64,000 bases of DNA, taken from contig NZ_JAGYPD010000004.1 of NCBI RefSeq assembly GCF_018343515.1, positions 124,001 through 188,000 of the forward strand, given 5' to 3'. Origin of the DNA: Bacillus sp. FJAT-50079 (GTDB taxonomy: Bacteria; Bacillota; Bacilli; Bacillales; Bacillaceae_C). Shown here piece by piece: positions 24,222-32,777 of this stretch; the first letter of the stretch is position 1, and the number at the start of each line of letters is the position of its first letter. Under the pieces are notes generated by a model. That model searched no databases. It had not been told where the DNA came from and saw nothing but the letters and a program-made list of their open reading frames with translations. Both the position numbers and the translations under genes were made by a program.

Positions 24222-26372
24222 TTATTGATTTGAAGGAACGGTGTCCCAAATGATTTGTAAATGATCCCCGTGTTGAATGGGGCTGTAAAAAGTTGCTTCA
24301 CTTTCATTGATAAGCAAAGAAAAATTCCCCTTTGCATGTGGTGGCTTTTCCACCTCAACATATGAAAAGATATCTTGAAAAATAAATGGGGTGTATTCAA
24401 TTTCCTTGACCGTTATGGAATCACCATACTGAATGCTATCAGATGCGACTAACGCTTTTTCACCCCGTAAGAACTCGGTAATGGCTTTCTCCAATATAAT
24501 CGGTTGACGATTGAATGTGACAGAGATGGACTGATGCAGCATATATCCTTTTACGTGAGCTAAATTGCCAACGGTTGGTTCAAGCTTTCGTTCAATGGTG
24601 ATCTTCGCATTTGCCGGAAATGGATCAGAATATTTTCTTTCCTCCCCATTAATCAATACCGTAGCCGAAAAAGCGGGAAAGAATGATTCTTTTCCATTTA
24701 AAATGATCCGAAACGGCTTAAGCAGATGCGATTGTTGTAAAGATGTTAACAATTGGTCAATCGTTTCCGGGAAGGAAACGATAATATGATCACGATCTTT
24801 CACAAAGTCTGAAATCTTCGCCTCCACACCATGATTAAGAAGCATAGAGTGCACTTCGTAACGCTTTTGATTAATTGTAACGACTTGAGTTGGAACGACA
24901 TCAATGAGATCGCCAATTTTTATCATTGGTGGTTTTCCGTCTTTCCCTTTTTCAGCGATGATTTGATCTCCATCTACAATTGGATCTTCAATGCTACAAG
25001 GTTGACCATTTTTTAAAATGAGAGGTGGCTCCCCGTATTGTCCAGGGAGTGTCACTTGCTGATTATTTAATGTAATCATCATCGCCATTCCCGGTTTACC
25101 GTACAATTTTCCAATAGAAATCCCAGATGCGAGTAAACAATCAGCGACCGTGAGCTGTTTTGCTTCAAACAAGCGAACGGTTCGTCCATTAACAGTAGCT
25201 GTTACATAATGAATGGGCGCATTAGTAGCAGAAATGGCAATTCCAATTGGTGTAATTTGATCTGGCCCGCCAAGAATATGGTCAGCAATCATTAATCCTT
25301 GAATGGCATCAGCTCCGCGGATTGCGACCCGGTTTGTTGGAAGACCAAGCTTTATAGCAAGGCGTTCAGATAATTCAGGAGTCATACTTCCGCCTCCAAC
25401 AAGCATGACCGCTTTTGGAGCATGCTGATTATTTAAAGCGAGTATTTCCTCGTAAATGGATGTAGCTAGTCGATCGATTGCCGGAGCAATTTGGCTGACG
25501 ATGTCAGTTTTCTGATGTTCCAGCTCGAAGCCAAGAATATCTGTTGTTATAACTGTGTTATTTGTCCATAGTTCCCGTTTCACCCGCTCAGCCTCAGGAA
25601 AATCAAGAAGCAACTCGTCACTAATCGCTTCGGTAATTTCATCCCCCGCAACTGGAACCATTCCATAAGCGACAACCGTTTCCTCATCCGTAATGGCAAT
25701 ATCCGATGTGCCCGCTCCTACATCGACTAAGGCGACGTTTAATCTCCTAATAGAGGAAGGGACAAGCACGTTGATTGCAGCGATCGGTTCGAGTGTTAAC
25801 GCTTCAAGCTCCAATCCGGTACGATGGAGAGTTTTCATCAAAGAGTCAACGACAACCTTTGGCAAAAATGTTGCAATAATTTCTACGGCAGCGAACTTAC
25901 CTTGCTGATCGATTAAGTTGCCAATACGTTCACCATCTAAATAATAATGGAGAACGGAATAGCCGACGCAATAATACGAATGGGTATCCGTTGTTGCTTG
26001 TTTTTCTGCTGCGAGCGCCTGTGCTTGCTGGACCGCTGTTAATTCAAAGTGAAGAATATCTTCTCTTGATAACATCGGTTTATCAATGATAGAAATTTCG
26101 GCTTTTGATTTTTCTGTTTTTAATGCACGACCAGCCGCGGCCGCACACACTTTTGGTAAAGGACCATAAACTTGTTCTAATTCTGTTTTTATTTCAGTAA
26201 TCACATTTGAAACTGCAGCTATATCATGAATTTGTCCATCTAACATTGCTCTTTCTTTATGTTCTTTTACAATTAAATCAAGAACTCGATATTGATCATC
26301 AACGAACTCAAGAATAATTCCTACGACGGACCGGGTACCAATATCAAGGGCAAATATTTTTTCTGATTGCAT
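24222..26372 (-). CDS. FtsA/PilM-like actin-fold ATPase with long C-terminal repeat region
   Basis: 716 residues, about 300 longer than FtsA. Seen: actin-fold phosphate motif 1 (FALDIGTRSVVG, about 7-18), a subdomain like FtsA 1C, phosphate motif 2 (ALVDVGAGTSDIAI), and the adenosine motif MLVGGGSMTPEL (about 330). The second half carries about four stretches ending in a similar turn (VDGDQIIA, KDRDHIIV, QYGDSITV, QHGDHLQI), which suggests tandem beta-grasp (TGS/ThiS-like) units. No membrane helix or FtsA C-terminal amphipathic helix is evident. Members annotated as cell division protein FtsA or PilM occur in other bacilli. Role unknown; shape, wall or pilus-like assembly is possible. It sits between ytxH and ccpA. 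Confidence 0.8.
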   Translation of the reverse strand: MQSEKIFALDIGTRSVVGIILEFVDDQYRVLDLIVKEHKERAMLDGQIHDIAAVSNVITEIKTELEQVYGPLPKVCAAAAGRALKTEKSKAEISIIDKPMLSREDILHFELTAVQQAQALAAEKQATTDTHSYYCVGYSVLHYYLDGERIGNLIDQQGKFAAVEIIATFLPKVVVDSLMKTLHRTGLELEALTLEPIAAINVLVPSSIRRLNVALVDVGAGTSDIAITDEETVVAYGMVPVAGDEITEAISDELLLDFPEAERVKRELWTNNTVITTDILGFELEHQKTDIVSQIAPAIDRLATSIYEEILALNNQHAPKAVMLVGGGSMTPELSERLAIKLGLPTNRVAIRGADAIQGLMIADHILGGPDQITPIGIAISATNAPIHYVTATVNGRTVRLFEAKQLTVADCLLASGISIGKLYGKPGMAMMITLNNQQVTLPGQYGEPPLILKNGQPCSIEDPIVDGDQIIAEKGKDGKPPMIKIGDLIDVVPTQVVTINQKRYEVHSMLLNHGVEAKISDFVKDRDHIIVSFPETIDQLLTSLQQSHLLKPFRIILNGKESFFPAFSATVLINGEERKYSDPFPANAKITIERKLEPTVGNLAHVKGYMLHQSISVTFNRQPIILEKAITEFLRGEKALVASDSIQYGDSITVKEIEYTPFIFQDIFSYVEVEKPPHAKGNFSLLINESEATFYSPIQHGDHLQIIWDTVPSNQ

Positions 26373-26531
26373 AATGCTTCACCTACTTATTCGTTCACAT
26401 ACTTACTAAAATGTACCATATCGTCACCTTGAATTGAAGCATCGCTTTTATCAAACAATAGATAGAATAATAAATAATCGACAAAATGTTGGCATTTTCG
26501 CTGTAAATATGATAAATTTTTCACATATAAG

Positions 26532-26545
26532 GGGAAACGTTTGCA
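26532..26545 (+). promoter_or_regulatory. Possible cre upstream of ccpA
   Basis: GGGAAACGTTTGCA matches the cre consensus at 12 of 14 positions, including the core AAACGTTT. It lies 87 bases before the ccpA start, in the divergent region shared with the FtsA-like gene, and could give CcpA autoregulation. Confidence 0.5.
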
Positions 26546-26631
26546 GATTAAGGGGTCTGTATCGTATGATTAGGAGAAGAATCATTATAGGATCTTAATG
26601 TGTAAAGTTGTAAATAAGGAGTGATGTTTTG

Positions 26632-27633
26632 ATGAATATAACAATATATGACGTAGCAAGAGAAGCAAATGTATCAATGGCTACCGTATCACGAGTGGTG
26701 AACGGAAACCCTAACGTAAAACCAGCAACAAGAAAAAAGGTGCTAGATGTTATTGATCGACTAGAATATCGTCCAAACGCAGTTGCACGTGGATTAGCAA
26801 GTAAGAAAACGACAACTGTCGGTGTAATTATCCCGGACATTTCCAATGTATATTATGCGGAATTAGCACGAGGAATTGAAGATATCGCAACGATGTATAA
26901 GTATAACATCATTTTAAGTAACTCAGACCAAAACAAAAATAAGGAATTGCACTTACTGAACACGATGCTAGGGAAACAAGTAGACGGCATCGTATTTATG
27001 GGTGGAGCGATTTCAGAAGAGCTCGTATCTGAATTCAAAAGATCTCCTGTGCCGATTGTGCTAGCGGGTTCCATTGAAGAAGCAGGTAATGTACCTTCTG
27101 TAAATATCGATTATCATCAAGGGGCGTTTGACGCAGTGACAACTTTCATTGAAAAAGGTCATACGCAAATTGCATGCATCATCGGTCCAATGGAAAATCC
27201 GATCAATAGCAGCCAAAAGCTACTCGGATATAAGGAAGCATTAGAAAAGGCCGGTCTGACATTTAAAGAGGAGTATGTAATCGAAGGCGATGACACATAC
27301 GAATCAGGACTCGAAGCTTGGGAAAAATTTAGTGCACTCGAGCAAAGACCAACTGCTGTTTTCGCAAGCAATGATGAAATGGCACTTGGCATTATGCATG
27401 GTGCACAAGACCAAGGGCTCGTCATCCCGGATGAAGTAGAAGTAATTACATCCGATAATACGCGCTTATCATTAATGGTTAGACCACAATTATCTTCTGT
27501 CGTTCAGCCTGTCTACGACATCGGCGCTGTTGCCATGAGGTTGTTAACAAAATTAATGAACAAGGAAGAAGTAAGTGAGCAAATTGTTGTCCTTCCACAC
27601 CGAATCGAAATGAGAGGCTCGACAAAAGAATAA
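26632..27633 (+). CDS. ccpA: Catabolite control protein A
   Basis: 333 residues from the ATG at 26632 (AAGGAG upstream; the TTG at 26629 just before it is unlikely to be used). Seen: a LacI-type helix-turn-helix ([22 protein letters not shown]), hinge helix ([11 protein letters not shown]), and a periplasmic-binding-like core nearly identical over long stretches to B. subtilis CcpA, including [19 protein letters not shown] and [14 protein letters not shown]. Together with HPr-Ser-P it binds cre sites to repress or activate carbon genes. Likely targets in this window are the sugar importer and ccpA itself. Confidence 0.98.
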   Translation: MNITIYDVAREANVSMATVSRVVNGNPNVKPATRKKVLDVIDRLEYRPNAVARGLASKKTTTVGVIIPDISNVYYAELARGIEDIATMYKYNIILSNSDQNKNKELHLLNTMLGKQVDGIVFMGGAISEELVSEFKRSPVPIVLAGSIEEAGNVPSVNIDYHQGAFDAVTTFIEKGHTQIACIIGPMENPINSSQKLLGYKEALEKAGLTFKEEYVIEGDDTYESGLEAWEKFSALEQRPTAVFASNDEMALGIMHGAQDQGLVIPDEVEVITSDNTRLSLMVRPQLSSVVQPVYDIGAVAMRLLTKLMNKEEVSEQIVVLPHRIEMRGSTKE

Positions 27634-27675
27634 GAATGGTGTGACAAAAGCGGACTAGCTCCGCTTAAGCGCCTT

Positions 27676-27708
27676 AAGGTTCAAATCATCTATGATTTGA
27701 ACCTTTTT
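27676..27708 (+). terminator. Terminator of ccpA
   Basis: A perfect 14-bp stem (AAGGTTCAAATCAT / ATGATTTGAACCTT) with a two-base loop followed by TTT. A small AGCGGA/TCCGCT hairpin lies just before it, and GCGCC/GGCGC arms enclose it. Confidence 0.85.
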
Positions 27709-27965
27709 GAATGGCGCAAATTCAAATAAGAGCGGAAACTTAACCGAGTGACCTAGCCTCAATTTGTATCGTGTTATTGGTGTATTGACTTGTGGCTAAT
27801 ATCCCGCTCCGCTATTGAATCAGCAATCACAGTCGAAAAGAATCTCTCTAATGGACGGATCTCCACTCTAAATCGCGAACTCCGCTGATAAGAAGGCCTC
27901 TAATGTCCCGTTCATCGATTACCCCCGAAATCACTGTCCATAAGACCCGGCTGCATTTTCAAGAT
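27709..27965. other. Unidentified intergenic sequence between ccpA and acuC
   Basis: No gene is seen. The stretch is more GC-rich than typical spacers here and contains similar segments in tandem (CTCTAATGGACGG and CTCTAATGTCCCG; AATCACAGTC and AATCACTGTC). It may be a decayed dispersed repeat. B. subtilis has motPS at this place; no motPS remnant was recognised. Confidence 0.4.
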
Positions 27966-29150
27966 TTATGAGTTCTTTCTTTTTTTTCGTTGTTCTTGGT
28001 GTTGCCTGACAAAAAATAATGCTCGATCAAGAGTTTGGCGATTTTTTTCCTCAATTTCCTTTTTTCGTGGAATCGGAGGATACATATCAGCTGCATCTTC
28101 CCAATGTTCAGGAAGCGGTACTGGTGATAATGGTTGCCAGTGTTCTAGCCATTCAGGAGGTAAGGCTCCAGAAACAGGTCCATACTCAGTCATCTCAAGC
28201 CAAATAAGGGACCATGCCCGTGGTACGACTCGCCAAATATCATAACCACCACCGCCAACTGCAATCCATTTGCCGTCACAATATTTATGGGCAAGTTCGT
28301 GAGCCAGTTTTGGAATTGCTTTAAACGTTTCCGTTGATACGGATAAATGTGTTAAAGGATCGTAATAATGGGCATCTGCTCCATTTTGACTAACGATAAC
28401 ATCGGGTCGGAAGTAGTCAGTAATTTCGGTTAAAGCAGTTTTGTATGCTTCAAGAAACGATTCATCTTCAGTAAAAGCATCGAGTGGGATATTGAATGAA
28501 TATCCATATCCTTTTCCTTGCCCCCATTCATTCACATTTCCTGTCCCGGGAAATAAGTACCTTCCTGTTTCATGAATGGAAATCGTACAAACCGTTTCGT
28601 CATCGTAAAAAGACCATTGGACGCCATCTCCATGATGCGCATCAGTATCGATATAAAGTACGCGTGCACCGTATTTTTTTTGCAAGTACTTAATTGCTAC
28701 TGCACTATCATTATATACGCAAAACCCCGATGCCTTTCCTCTAAATCCGTGATGGAGCCCTCCGCCTAAATGCAAGGCATGATTAGCTTTTCCTTGCATG
28801 ACTTGATCAACAGCGGTTAACGTTCCGCCAACTAATAAAGCACTGGCTTCATGCATCTGCGAAAAGATGGGAGTATCCTCTGTTCCAATTCCAAAACTTT
28901 CTGCTTTTCCCATTGGAAGTTCCCCGCGGCCAGCTTGCTTTACCGCATCTATATATGTTTTTTCATGATTAAGTAAAAGTTCATCATCGGTTGCCATCCG
29001 CGGAGGGATGATGTCGCCATCAGTAAGCGCGTGTAATTTTTTTAATAAATCAAGTGTTAATTGAATCCGTTTTTGATTAAATGGGTGTGTATCCGAAAAG
29101 CGATACGAAAGTAGTTCATCGGAATAGATAAAAACGGCGTTTTTTTTCAT
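27966..29150 (-). CDS. acuC: AcuC histone-deacetylase-family protein
   Basis: 394 residues. Seen: the class I deacetylase fold with LHLGGGLHHG (catalytic His pair), YIDTDAHHGDG (zinc Asp/His), VSQNGADAHYYDPL (zinc Asp) and VGGGGYD (active-site Tyr loop). A charged C-terminal tail follows. Known: AcuC deacetylates and so reactivates acetyl-CoA synthetase in the cytoplasm. The ATG overlaps the acuB stop by four bases, and acuA and acuB precede it in one operon, divergent from acsA. Confidence 0.95.
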   Translation of the reverse strand: MKKNAVFIYSDELLSYRFSDTHPFNQKRIQLTLDLLKKLHALTDGDIIPPRMATDDELLLNHEKTYIDAVKQAGRGELPMGKAESFGIGTEDTPIFSQMHEASALLVGGTLTAVDQVMQGKANHALHLGGGLHHGFRGKASGFCVYNDSAVAIKYLQKKYGARVLYIDTDAHHGDGVQWSFYDDETVCTISIHETGRYLFPGTGNVNEWGQGKGYGYSFNIPLDAFTEDESFLEAYKTALTEITDYFRPDVIVSQNGADAHYYDPLTHLSVSTETFKAIPKLAHELAHKYCDGKWIAVGGGGYDIWRVVPRAWSLIWLEMTEYGPVSGALPPEWLEHWQPLSPVPLPEHWEDAADMYPPIPRKKEIEEKNRQTLDRALFFVRQHQEQRKKRKNS

Positions 29151-29794
29151 AGTTGCGTCCTTGAAAGATTGGGCCAGATAATCTGAAACCCTTCTGCTGT
29201 TAATTGTTCAACTACTGATAACGGATTCATTGTTGCAACGCGAAAAACAAGAATTTTGTATGCATCATCATTTGGATCAGGATAAACAAGAACGCTATGA
29301 ACATTTATATTGTTTTGAAGAAAGACACGGGTGACATCATGTAAAATGCCAAGGCGGTTTTCAACTTTAATTTCAATTTGCGAACCAGGTTTATTTGCTC
29401 CTGTTAATTCGACCATCGTATGTAATAAATCTGTACTCGTAACAATACCGACCAATTTTCCAGCGTTGACAATTGGCAAGCAACCAATCTTATAATCATA
29501 AAAAAGGACAGTGATTTCCTCCACAAAATCAAGTGGATGCCCCGTTATTACATTTTTTGTCATAATAGATGAGAGCGGCATATTATGGATCTCTTTAATC
29601 ATTTCACCTTCAAGCATTGTGGGTGTAGCCATTTTGATATCTCGATCAGTGACGAGCCCAATGACTTCCTGCTGATCATTTACGAGCGGCAGGTGACGAA
29701 TCTTTCGATCGCGCATAATTTGGATCGCTAATCGAATCGTATCCGTCGGTTTTAACACAGCGACATCTGTTGTCATAATTTGTTCGATCTTCAT
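29147..29794 (-). CDS. acuB: AcuB, CBS-pair plus ACT-domain protein
   Basis: 215 residues. Seen: two CBS domains (about 1-60 and 72-130), each beginning with IMT/MTK and containing HLPLV, GLVTDRDI, GCLPIV and GIVTSTDLL. A C-terminal ACT domain (about 140-210) has VENRLGILHDVTRVF. CBS domains commonly bind adenylates such as AMP or ATP. Known: acuB belongs to the acetoin/acetate utilisation operon, but its precise job is unsettled. It lies between acuA and acuC with tight spacing. Confidence 0.93.
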   Translation of the reverse strand: MKIEQIMTTDVAVLKPTDTIRLAIQIMRDRKIRHLPLVNDQQEVIGLVTDRDIKMATPTMLEGEMIKEIHNMPLSSIMTKNVITGHPLDFVEEITVLFYDYKIGCLPIVNAGKLVGIVTSTDLLHTMVELTGANKPGSQIEIKVENRLGILHDVTRVFLQNNINVHSVLVYPDPNDDAYKILVFRVATMNPLSVVEQLTAEGFQIIWPNLSRTQL

Positions 29795-29816
29795 CGATAT
29801 TCAACTCCTTTTTCAC

Positions 29817-30449
29817 TTAATACATCCAGCGATTCATAAATCGAAGCGAATCGAATTGCTGAATCGATGCAGTATCGACACGACTTCCAATTCGCACCAT
29901 TAAACAGTTTGCTGGGTGGGAACTAATCTCGGGATCGTCAGTTGCGTACCAGACTAATCCGCCTGAATTCATCATTTTCTCCATTATCTTTCGATATTCC
30001 CACACATCGAGTCCCGTCCCTTTTAAATCCCAGTGCCAATAATATTCCGTTGTAATAATGATGTAATCTTCCATTGCATCATCCATCATCGAAACCTTTA
30101 ATAAGCCTTTACCGACACCAGCACTCCGAAAGGCGGGAATGACTTCAATAGCTCCAAGTTCAATCAGATTATCCATTTTCCCCTCTGACCATCTTTCAAG
30201 TGGATCGGGATAAACATAAGTAACATAGCCAATCACAAGATTATTTTCTCGAGCAACAATGATTCTTCCTTCAGGAAGACGAGCGATTTCTATTAAAGCT
30301 TGATGCTGATCAGAAGCTTGTCTAAATGCTTTTAAATCTTCGTGAAAATCCAACGCTTCAAGCTCGACAGAAGAAATTGGGCCTTCAATGATGACGCTGC
30401 CATTTGGAGTTTTTAACTCCATTTGATAATACGTCTTTACATGCTCCAC
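29817..30449 (-). CDS. acuA: AcuA protein acetyltransferase
   Basis: 210 residues. The frame begins at a GTG (30449) with GGGGGTGA five bases upstream. Seen: a GNAT domain with RIIVARENNLVIGYVTYVYPD and the acetyl-CoA loop FRSAGVGKGLL. It also has the family strings GAIEV and TTEYYWHWDLKG. Known: AcuA acetylates the active-site lysine of acetyl-CoA synthetase, switching it off; AcuC reverses this. It heads acuABC and points away from acsA across a 408-base gap. Confidence 0.95.
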   Translation of the reverse strand: MEHVKTYYQMELKTPNGSVIIEGPISSVELEALDFHEDLKAFRQASDQHQALIEIARLPEGRIIVARENNLVIGYVTYVYPDPLERWSEGKMDNLIELGAIEVIPAFRSAGVGKGLLKVSMMDDAMEDYIIITTEYYWHWDLKGTGLDVWEYRKIMEKMMNSGGLVWYATDDPEISSHPANCLMVRIGSRVDTASIQQFDSLRFMNRWMY

Positions 30450-30857
30450 ATAATCACCCCCATATGTGATGAAATTCTATTAGAAAAAAGTCAGGTTGCG
30501 TCTTAAAAATGCTCAGAACTAAAATTGCACGACCTTGACCGTTTTTAATTCTTTTAACATGAATGAGCAGAATTCCACTACTTCTATAAGTGGTGAAATG
30601 AATGTCGTATTGCCTTTCAAATCAAACTCCATACCGATTCAAGTGGCAGATGTCATGGATTTTTAGAGGGGCTTAGGATGGCAACCTAAGTTCACCCCAT
30701 CCTGCGGTCATGAGCTCGAAAAAAACTGAGTACAGGCCAAGGCGTAATTGATATCGACATATAATTAATTATACCTCATTGTTAAAAAATTGGGAAAATT
30801 TTTCTGTTCTATGATATTATAATAGAGTAATCTTTTACACAAAGGGGAGTTGTACAC
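30450..30857. promoter_or_regulatory. Divergent acuA-acsA regulatory region
   Basis: 408 bases without a gene. Near acsA there is a TATAAT (30818-30823) preceded by poor -35 candidates. No good cre was found, unlike the B. subtilis acsA/acuA promoters. An imperfect structured block (30668-30702) can form CTTAGG/CCTAAG or, exclusively, GGATGG/CCATCC. Its purpose is unknown. Confidence 0.45.
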
Positions 30858-32576
30858 ATGGAATTGGAAGCGTTGCCAGTCATAAAAGGAGAATACAATC
30901 TACAAGACTATGAAAAAACATGTAAAAGCTTTGATTGGTCCGAAACAGAGAGGAATTTTTCATGGCATGAAACTGGCCGAGTAAATATGGCTTATGAAGC
31001 GATTGACCGCCATGCGGAAACTTTTCGAAAAAACAAGATTGCATTATATTATCGTGACGCAGAGAGAGAGGAAAAATATACGTTCCGTGAGATGAAGGAA
31101 CAATCGAATAAAGCAGCAAATGCGTTAAAGCGATATGGGAATGTTGAAAAAGGTGATCGAGTTTTTATTTTTATGCCGAGAACACCTGAATTATATTTTG
31201 CTATATTAGGAACGATTAAAGTTGGAGCGATTGTTGGCCCTTTATTTGAAGCGTTTATGGAAGGGGCTGTAAAAGATCGGCTTGAAGATAGCGAGGCGAA
31301 AGTACTTGTAACGACGCCAGACTTACTTCAGCGTGTACCAGTAGACGAATTGCCGCAATTAAAACATATTTTTCTTGTTGGAGAAAACATCGAAGAATCA
31401 GAACAATATATTGATTTTAATAAAAAATTGGCTGAAGCAGATAAGAATTTTGAGATTGAATGGGTCGATCGTAAAGATGGGATGATTCTTCATTACACAT
31501 CTGGTTCAACGGGTAGGCCGAAGGGAGTATTGCACGTACATAATGCAATGATTCAACATTATCAAACAGCGCGCTGGATCCTCGATATGAAAGAGGATGA
31601 TGTATATTGGTGTACAGCGGATCCGGGCTGGGTAACAGGAACATCATACGGGATTTTTGGCCCTTGGTTAACAGGGACAACAAATGTCATCATTGGTGGG
31701 CGTTTTAATCCAGAAACGTGGTACCAAGTGTTGGAGGACTATGGTGTGACGATTTGGTATAGCGCTCCTACTGCATTTCGAATGCTAATGAGTGCTGGAG
31801 ATGAAGTGGTTAAACGTTTTGATTTATCAGAACTCCGTCATATTGTTAGTGTTGGAGAGCCACTTAATCCGGAAGTGATTCGCTGGGGAATGAAAGTATT
31901 TCAAAAGCGAATTCACGATACATGGTGGATGACTGAAACAGGGGCATTATTAATTGCAAACTATCCTTCTATGGAAATTCGACCTGGATCGATGGGGAAA
32001 GGAATACCTGGAGTTGAGGTAGCGATTGTTGATGATCGCGGCAATGTGTTGCCACCGAACCGAATGGGGAATCTTGCAATTAAAAAAGGCTGGCCAGCGA
32101 TGATGCATGAAATATGGAATAACAAAGAGAAGTATGATTCCTATTTCTTAGCAGGTGATTGGTATGTCTCAGGCGATTCGGCTTATATGGATGAGGATGG
32201 CTATCTGTGGTTCCAAGGTCGTGTTGATGATGTGATTATGACATCTGGTGAACGCGTCGGACCATTTGAAGTAGAAAGTAAATTGCTTGAGCACCCGGCC
32301 GTTGCTGAAGCAGGTGTCATTGGAAAGCCGGATCCGGTTCGTGGGGAAATTATAAAAGCATTCATCGCATTGCTCGATGGAAACGAACCGACAGAAGAGC
32401 TAAAAGAAGATATTCGTATTTTCGTGAAAAAAGGATTAGCGGCCCATGCAGCTCCACGTGAAATTGAATTTCGTGATAAATTGCCGAAAACACGCAGTGG
32501 TAAAATTATGCGCCGTGTGTTGAAAGCATGGGAATTGAATCTCCCAACAGGGGATTTGTCAACAATGGAAGATTAA
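30858..32576 (+). CDS. acsA: Acetyl-CoA synthetase
   Basis: 572 residues, GGGGAG upstream of the ATG. Seen: the AMP-binding motif HYTSGSTGRPKG, the acetate/CoA region TADPGWVTGTSYG, WWMTETG, YVSGDSAYMDEDGYLWFQGR and the C-terminal PKTRSGKIMRR. Its lysine (residue 549) is the one acetylated by AcuA in B. subtilis. The enzyme makes acetyl-CoA from acetate and ATP in the cytoplasm. The divergent acuABC genes control its activity. A terminator follows directly. Confidence 0.97.
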   Translation: MELEALPVIKGEYNLQDYEKTCKSFDWSETERNFSWHETGRVNMAYEAIDRHAETFRKNKIALYYRDAEREEKYTFREMKEQSNKAANALKRYGNVEKGDRVFIFMPRTPELYFAILGTIKVGAIVGPLFEAFMEGAVKDRLEDSEAKVLVTTPDLLQRVPVDELPQLKHIFLVGENIEESEQYIDFNKKLAEADKNFEIEWVDRKDGMILHYTSGSTGRPKGVLHVHNAMIQHYQTARWILDMKEDDVYWCTADPGWVTGTSYGIFGPWLTGTTNVIIGGRFNPETWYQVLEDYGVTIWYSAPTAFRMLMSAGDEVVKRFDLSELRHIVSVGEPLNPEVIRWGMKVFQKRIHDTWWMTETGALLIANYPSMEIRPGSMGKGIPGVEVAIVDDRGNVLPPNRMGNLAIKKGWPAMMHEIWNNKEKYDSYFLAGDWYVSGDSAYMDEDGYLWFQGRVDDVIMTSGERVGPFEVESKLLEHPAVAEAGVIGKPDPVRGEIIKAFIALLDGNEPTEELKEDIRIFVKKGLAAHAAPREIEFRDKLPKTRSGKIMRRVLKAWELNLPTGDLSTMED

Positions 32577-32578
32577 AA

Positions 32579-32612
32579 AATAAAGCAGGTGATATGCCTG
32601 CTTTATTTTTAT
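32579..32612 (+). terminator. Terminator of acsA
   Basis: AATAAAGCAGG and CCTGCTTTATT form an 11-bp stem with a seven-base loop followed by TTTAT. Confidence 0.85.
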
Positions 32613-32741
32613 GGTTTACAGACATTTTTCTCTCCAATTATGGTGAGGGAAGGCTCTCAAAATGTTGAACTTCGATATGGTTAGCCTTATTAGTGAGGGA
32701 GAAGGAACTGCCGCACTGAAAGAGGTTCTATGTTTATTAAT

Positions 32742-32771
32742 AAAAAACCTCTCATCAAATGTGATGAGAGG
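32742..32771 (-). terminator. Terminator of the penicillin-binding protein gene
   Basis: On the minus strand CCTCTCATCA and TGATGAGAGG pair around a four-base loop and are followed by a run of six T, six bases after the stop codon at 32778. Confidence 0.85.
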
Positions 32772-32777
32772 CAAGGG

